Part shown: positions 5,416-8,612 of the stretch, piece after piece
Position numbering within the stretch: the stretch's first letter is position 1
Layout of the letters: every line of letters starts with the position of its first letter
NCBI GenBank assembly: GCA_030665705.1
Contig: DAOUZG010000063.1
Span: forward strand, 1-8,612
Source of the DNA: Deltaproteobacteria bacterium
GTDB taxonomy: Bacteria > Myxococcota_A > UBA9160 > SZUA-336
Length of the DNA stretch: 8,612 bases
Reading direction: 5' to 3'
The notes under the pieces: model-generated
The model's database searches: none
Told to the model about the DNA's origin: nothing
What the model saw: only the letters and a program-made list of their open reading frames with translations
Made by a program: the position numbers and the translations under genes

Positions 5416-6504
5416 ATGCTCACCAAGGGTGACGACTTTCCGATCCACCAGACTCCGGAGCCCGTGGCCTATTCGGGCTCGAACCGAAACTTCTACGACC
5501 GGTACTTCTTCAACGGCTACGACCCGGAGGGTGAGCTCTTCTTCGCGCACGCACTCGGGGTCTATCCTCTCCTCGACGTGATGGACGCCGCGTTCAGCGT
5601 CGTCCACCGCGGGACGCAGTACTCCGTTCGGGCCTCGCGGATCCTCGGGATGGAGAGGATGGACACACAGGTCGGCCCGATCTCAGTGCAGGTCCTCGAG
5701 CCGCTCCAGAGGCTCCGCGTCCGGGTCGGTGAGAACGAGCACGGACTCCGGGCCGATCTCGAGTTTCGAGCCCGTGCACGAGCGATCGAGGAGCCTCGCT
5801 TCTTCAAGCGGGTCGGGACGCGCGTCCTCATGGACTCAACGCGAATGACACAGTTCGGCGTCTACGAGGGCTGGGTCGAGGTGAATGGCGAGCGCTTCGA
5901 GGTGACGCCCGATCGCTTCGTGGGGACCCGGGACCGCTCGTGGGGGATCCGACCGGTCGGGGAGCCCCAGCCCCCGGGGGCGCCTCAGGCCCTTCCGCAG
6001 TTCTACTGGCTCTGGTCGTGCGTGAACTTCGAAGACTGCGCGGTTCTCTTCGACACGAACGAGGACGCCGACGGGACCGCCTGGCACAAGCACGGTGTTG
6101 TGGCGGGGCTCGGCGGCGCGGAGCCCCAGACCGTGCCGCAGATCAGCTACCACATGGAGCTTCAGTCGGGGACTCGACACGCGCGCCGGATGGAGATTCG
6201 GCTCACCGAGCGGGGAGGGACCGAGCACCTCATGGAGCTCGAGCCGGTGTTTCCCTTCTTCATGATAGGGATCGGGTACGGACACCCCGACGGGTCGCAC
6301 GGAACCTACCAGGGACCCCTCAAGGTGAGCGGCGAGCGGTTCACCCTGAAAGACGTCGACGTGCGCATGCCGCACCACCTCCACATCCAAGCTTTCTGCC
6401 GGGCGCGGATGGGAAACCGTCAGGGGTCCGGAGTACTGGAGCAGCTCATCATCGGCCCGAGCGAGACCCTCGGGCTGAAGGAGCTTCTGGACATGGCGCC
6501 CTGA
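5416..6504 (+). CDS. DUF7064/DUF7065-like protein (AttH/CrtC lipocalin-like)
   Basis: A 362-residue soluble protein with no signal peptide. Its pattern of beta strands rich in Trp, Tyr and charged residues, and the segment VGTRDRSWGIRP at 169-180, resemble the uncharacterised DUF7064/DUF7065 proteins and more distantly the AttH/CrtC (hydroxyneurosporene synthase-like) double-lipocalin fold. Other marked segments are YDRYFFNGYDPEGELFFAHA near the N-terminus, FYWLWSCVNFEDCAVLFDTN at about 196-215, and GIGYGHPDGSHGTYQGPLK at about 288-306. Relatives are common next to lipid or steroid catabolism genes and lack a proven activity; hydrophobic ligand binding or hydration is inferred from the fold. 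The start has GGGAGG upstream. It leads a cassette with the alcohol dehydrogenase (40 nt downstream) and the biliverdin reductase homologue. The family call is from memory of motifs. Confidence 0.7.
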   Translation: MLTKGDDFPIHQTPEPVAYSGSNRNFYDRYFFNGYDPEGELFFAHALGVYPLLDVMDAAFSVVHRGTQYSVRASRILGMERMDTQVGPISVQVLEPLQRLRVRVGENEHGLRADLEFRARARAIEEPRFFKRVGTRVLMDSTRMTQFGVYEGWVEVNGERFEVTPDRFVGTRDRSWGIRPVGEPQPPGAPQALPQFYWLWSCVNFEDCAVLFDTNEDADGTAWHKHGVVAGLGGAEPQTVPQISYHMELQSGTRHARRMEIRLTERGGTEHLMELEPVFPFFMIGIGYGHPDGSHGTYQGPLKVSGERFTLKDVDVRMPHHLHIQAFCRARMGNRQGSGVLEQLIIGPSETLGLKELLDMAP

Positions 6505-6529
6505 GCGCTCGAGGAGCGCCCTCGAATCC

Positions 6530-6536
6530 GAAGGAG
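6530..6536 (+). promoter_or_regulatory. Strong Shine-Dalgarno of the alcohol dehydrogenase
   Basis: AAGGAGG about 8 nt before ATG 6545. It is the best ribosome binding site in the window and suggests the dehydrogenase is the most highly translated product of the cassette. Confidence 0.8.
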
Positions 6537-6544
6537 GAGTTCTC

Positions 6545-7630
6545 ATGAAGGCAGCGGTGCTACGCGCGATCGGCCAACCGCTTCAGATCGAAGAGGTCCA
6601 GCTCGACCGTCCGGGGCCTCGCGAGGTCCGGATCCGAACGGTCGCAGCGGGCGTCTGCCACAGCGACATCCACCCCCAGGAGGGGACGCAGAAGTTTCCC
6701 CTTCCAACGGTGCTGGGGCACGAGTCGGCCGGGATCGTCGAAGAAGTGGGCACGGCCGTCGACTACGTCAAGCCCGGGGATGCAGTGGTGACGTGTCTCT
6801 CGGTCTTCTGCGGCTACTGCGAGTACTGTCTCACCGGTCGTCCCGCGATCTGCCGTAAGGTCGAGACGCGCCGGCGCCGCGATCAGCCCCCGCGGATCAG
6901 CCAGAACGGTGAGACGATGCATCAGTTCCTCGATCTCTCCTCGTTTGCGGAGGAGCTGCTCGTGCACGAGCACGCGCTCGTGAAGATTCGAGAGGACATG
7001 CCGCTCGACAAGGCGGCCCTCCTCGGGTGCGGGGTGACGACGGGGCTCGGGTCGGTGTTCAACACGGCGGGCGTCGAGCCGGGAACGACCGTCGCCGTGA
7101 TCGGCTGCGGCGGCGTCGGACTGGCCACGATCCAGGGCGCGGTCATCGCGGGCGCTGGACGGATCGTGGCGATCGACCGGATTCCATCGAAGCTCGAGCT
7201 GGCAAAGGCGATGGGGGCCACCGATCTCGTCAACGCGGCAGAGGGGGATCCGGTTCGGCAGGTTCGGGATCTGATCCGGGGCGGCGTCCACTACTCGTTC
7301 GAGGCGATCGGCCTGAAAGAGACGGTCGAGCAGGCCTTCGACATGTTGGGCCGCGGTGGCGTGGCGACGATCATCGGGTTGATCCCGATGGGGGTGCGCG
7401 TCGAGATCGACGGAGAGCAGCTCGTCTACGAGAAGAAGCTTCAGGGCTCCAACATGGGCTCGAACCGCTTCCGGATCGACCTTCCTCGGTATGCGGACCT
7501 CTACCTGGCGGGCAAGCTCAAGCTCGACGAGCTGATCTCGCGAGAGATCGCGCTGGAGCAGATCAACGACGCCTTCGATGCGCTGCGCCAGGGCGAGGTC
7601 GCACGCCAGATCATCCGGTTCAAGCAGTAG
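6545..7630 (+). CDS. Zinc-dependent alcohol dehydrogenase (MDR superfamily, class-III-like)
   Basis: Oxidises an alcohol or reduces an aldehyde with NAD(H), in the cytosol; 361 residues. Catalytic zinc ligands are Cys38 (GVCHSD), His59 with Glu60 (GHESAG) and Cys162 (LLGCGVTTGLG). The structural zinc site is complete: Cys89, Cys92, Cys95 and Cys103 (CGYCEYCLTGRPAIC). The cofactor fold shows VIGCGGVGLATIQGA and then Asp211 (IVAIDR), which favours NAD over NADP. The long loop after the structural zinc (residues 104-135, Arg-rich, then ISQNGETMHQFL) is typical of class III and related NDMA/mycothiol-type dehydrogenases, so oxidation of a thiol adduct or long-chain alcohol is possible; the substrate is not determined. 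It is the second gene of the cassette, and the next gene begins 5 nt after its stop. Confidence 0.95.
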   Translation: MKAAVLRAIGQPLQIEEVQLDRPGPREVRIRTVAAGVCHSDIHPQEGTQKFPLPTVLGHESAGIVEEVGTAVDYVKPGDAVVTCLSVFCGYCEYCLTGRPAICRKVETRRRRDQPPRISQNGETMHQFLDLSSFAEELLVHEHALVKIREDMPLDKAALLGCGVTTGLGSVFNTAGVEPGTTVAVIGCGGVGLATIQGAVIAGAGRIVAIDRIPSKLELAKAMGATDLVNAAEGDPVRQVRDLIRGGVHYSFEAIGLKETVEQAFDMLGRGGVATIIGLIPMGVRVEIDGEQLVYEKKLQGSNMGSNRFRIDLPRYADLYLAGKLKLDELISREIALEQINDAFDALRQGEVARQIIRFKQ

Positions 7631-7635
7631 GTCGA

Positions 7636-8499
7636 GTGCCGGGAGCTGCGGCGCCGCTGAGGATCGCCGTAGTGGGGCTCGGACGCGCGGGACGTGCGCG
7701 TGTCCGCGCGGTGGAGACACTCGACGGTGTTTCTCTCGCGGGCGTCGTCACGCGTGGCAACGCCCCGGAAGCCCGGCCGCTCGAGGACGTGCTGGCCGAC
7801 CCCTCGGTGGACGCGGTCTGCGTCTGCACGCCCAACCTCCTCCACGCCGAGGCCGTGCACCGCGTGCTCGAAGCGGGGAAGCACGCGGTGGTCGAGTACC
7901 CGCTCGCCACGACGCCCGCCAAGGCCCGGGAGCTCTTCGAGAGGGCGCGCGAACGCGACCGGGTTCTGCACGTCGAGCACATCGAGCTTCTCGCCCCGTC
8001 GCAGGAGGCCCAGCGTCGACGCGTCGAACGACTGGGTCGGCTCCTCGGGGGAAGCCTTCGGTTTCGGGTCGCGGGCGAAGGGTGGATCCTGGATGCCTCG
8101 CTTGCCGGGTCGCCCGCCCTGCGGGCGCTGGCGCGTCTTCATCGGCTGGTGGACCTCTTCGGGGAGGCGCGGGTCGAGGGTGCGGATCTCGCGGAGCGCG
8201 CGGCTGGGGGTTATCACCTGGAAGTCGATCTCTCGTTCCACGACGGAGGTCGCGCCAGGCTCGTCGAGGAACGGGGCGCGGGCGTCGCGCGCCAGGTCGA
8301 GTGGGACCTGGTCTGCGAGAACGGGCGCCTCGAAAATCCGCCCGCGGGCACTCGGTCGGATCTTTTCGAACGGGACCTCGAGCACTTCGTTCGCCGGGTC
8401 CGTGAGGGGGTTGCGTCCTACGTCACAGAGGAGAGGGTGCTGCACGTCCTCGAGCTCGTCCGTCAGATTGACGAACGATGCGCTCGCGCGGGCGGGTGA
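7636..8499 (+). CDS. bvdR: Biliverdin reductase homologue (BLVRA/BvdR type)
   Basis: A 287-residue protein with an N-terminal Gfo/Idh/MocA Rossmann domain (IAVVGLGRAGRARVR at 10-24, Thr39-Arg40 where NADP-dependent relatives bind the phosphate) and a C-terminal biliverdin-reductase-like beta-sheet domain. Diagnostic segments are AGKHAVVEYPL at 80-90 with Glu87-Tyr88-Pro89, VLHVEHIELL at 110-119, ARLHRLVDLFGE at 166-177 with Arg167 at the catalytic arginine position, EERGAGVARQVEW, and NGRLENPP. From memory these match human BLVRA (LVEYP, VLHEEHVELL, SRLTWLVSLFGE, EEKGPGLKR, SGSLENVP) and Synechocystis BvdR (LEYPL, LLHVEHIELL, DLFG), and the length is like BLVRA. The expected reaction is NAD(P)H reduction of biliverdin at C10 to bilirubin. 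GTG 7636 lies 5 nt after the dehydrogenase stop, with only a weak ribosome binding site (TAGGT). A different tetrapyrrole or a sugar-like substrate remains possible. Confidence 0.8.
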   Translation: MPGAAAPLRIAVVGLGRAGRARVRAVETLDGVSLAGVVTRGNAPEARPLEDVLADPSVDAVCVCTPNLLHAEAVHRVLEAGKHAVVEYPLATTPAKARELFERARERDRVLHVEHIELLAPSQEAQRRRVERLGRLLGGSLRFRVAGEGWILDASLAGSPALRALARLHRLVDLFGEARVEGADLAERAAGGYHLEVDLSFHDGGRARLVEERGAGVARQVEWDLVCENGRLENPPAGTRSDLFERDLEHFVRRVREGVASYVTEERVLHVLELVRQIDERCARAGG

Positions 8500-8562
8500 G
8501 GCTCGTACCCGTTGATCGTCGCGACTGCGATCGGGGATGACAGGCCTCTCATCTCGAGCGTG
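8500..8562. other. Short convergent intergenic spacer with small hairpin
   Basis: Positions 8534-8555 can form a 7-bp stem (GGGATGA with TCATCTC, one G-U) around an 8-nt loop containing the palindrome AGGCCT. There is no T-run on either side, so a terminator role between the two convergent genes is only possible. Confidence 0.25.
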
Positions 8563-8612
8563 CTAGGCGAGGCCGAGAATCTCCCTCAGGTGCGCGTGGG
8601 ACTCGGCAACTG
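8563..8612 (-). CDS. C-terminal end of a convergent gene, unidentified
   Basis: Reading the minus strand from the right edge, one frame stays open for 15 codons to a TAG at 8565-8563 and ends AESHAHLREILGLA. The amphipathic, helix-like composition fits a real C-terminus and the spacing fits a convergent gene. The stretch is too short to name a family. Confidence 0.4.
   Translation of the reverse strand, partial: VAESHAHLREILGLA

Noticed and set aside
7027..7635. N-terminal extension of the biliverdin reductase frame into the alcohol dehydrogenase
   Set aside because: The extension is the +1 shadow of the dehydrogenase cofactor domain. The reductase homologue needs no extra N-terminus, since its Rossmann fold begins just after GTG 7636.
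1..8612. Mobile element, CRISPR, toxin-antitoxin or phage-defence system
   Set aside because: No transposase, integrase, direct-repeat array, paired small toxin and antitoxin genes, nuclease or helicase motifs are present in any convincing frame.

Overview
The window is 8.6 kb of high-GC bacterial chromosome, densely coded, with Shine-Dalgarno sequences in front of most genes and TTG, GTG and ATG starts all in use. No transposase, integrase, phage gene, tRNA, rRNA or CRISPR array is visible. The gene mix (soluble redox and catabolic enzymes, DUF3237, SnoaL-like fold, Gfo/Idh/MocA oxidoreductases, a zinc alcohol dehydrogenase) suggests an environmental heterotroph from a poorly cultured high-GC lineage. 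The sequence alone does not fix the phylum.

Region 1 (1-1073, minus strand) is a redox operon. It starts with an unrecognised 64-residue protein that has two cysteines (TTG start), followed by a thioredoxin (WCAPC) and a 2-Cys peroxiredoxin that runs off the left edge. The thioredoxin and peroxiredoxin genes overlap as ATGA. The upstream gap (1074-1294) holds a candidate promoter (TTGACA, 17 bp, CAGCAT), a strong hairpin followed by a T6 run in the leader, and a second hairpin that reads as an intrinsic terminator only on the opposite strand.

Region 2 (1295-2472, minus strand) is a two-gene unit. The first gene encodes a SnoaL-like/NTF2-fold domain between a histone-H1-like Lys/Ala tail and a Pro/Glu tail; the second is a DUF3237 protein. 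A near-consensus extended -10 (TGGTATGAT) lies upstream. Divergently, on the plus strand (2546-3988), is an exported PhoA-family alkaline phosphatase. It has no Shine-Dalgarno and an in-frame stop 12 nt before its ATG, so it may be translated from a leaderless mRNA.

Region 3 (3995-5245, minus strand) is a Gfo/Idh/MocA dehydrogenase with an unusual Cys-rich insert. It ends 6 nt from the phosphatase gene, tail to tail.

Region 4 (5416-8499, plus strand) is a three-gene cassette: a DUF7064/7065-like (AttH/CrtC lipocalin-like) protein, a class-III-like zinc alcohol dehydrogenase, and a full-length homologue of biliverdin reductase. The last is the most interesting gene here. It carries the signature segments shared by animal BLVRA and cyanobacterial BvdR, yet it sits in a catabolic-looking operon with no heme oxygenase or phytochrome in sight. 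A convergent minus-strand gene appears to end at the right edge (8563-8612).
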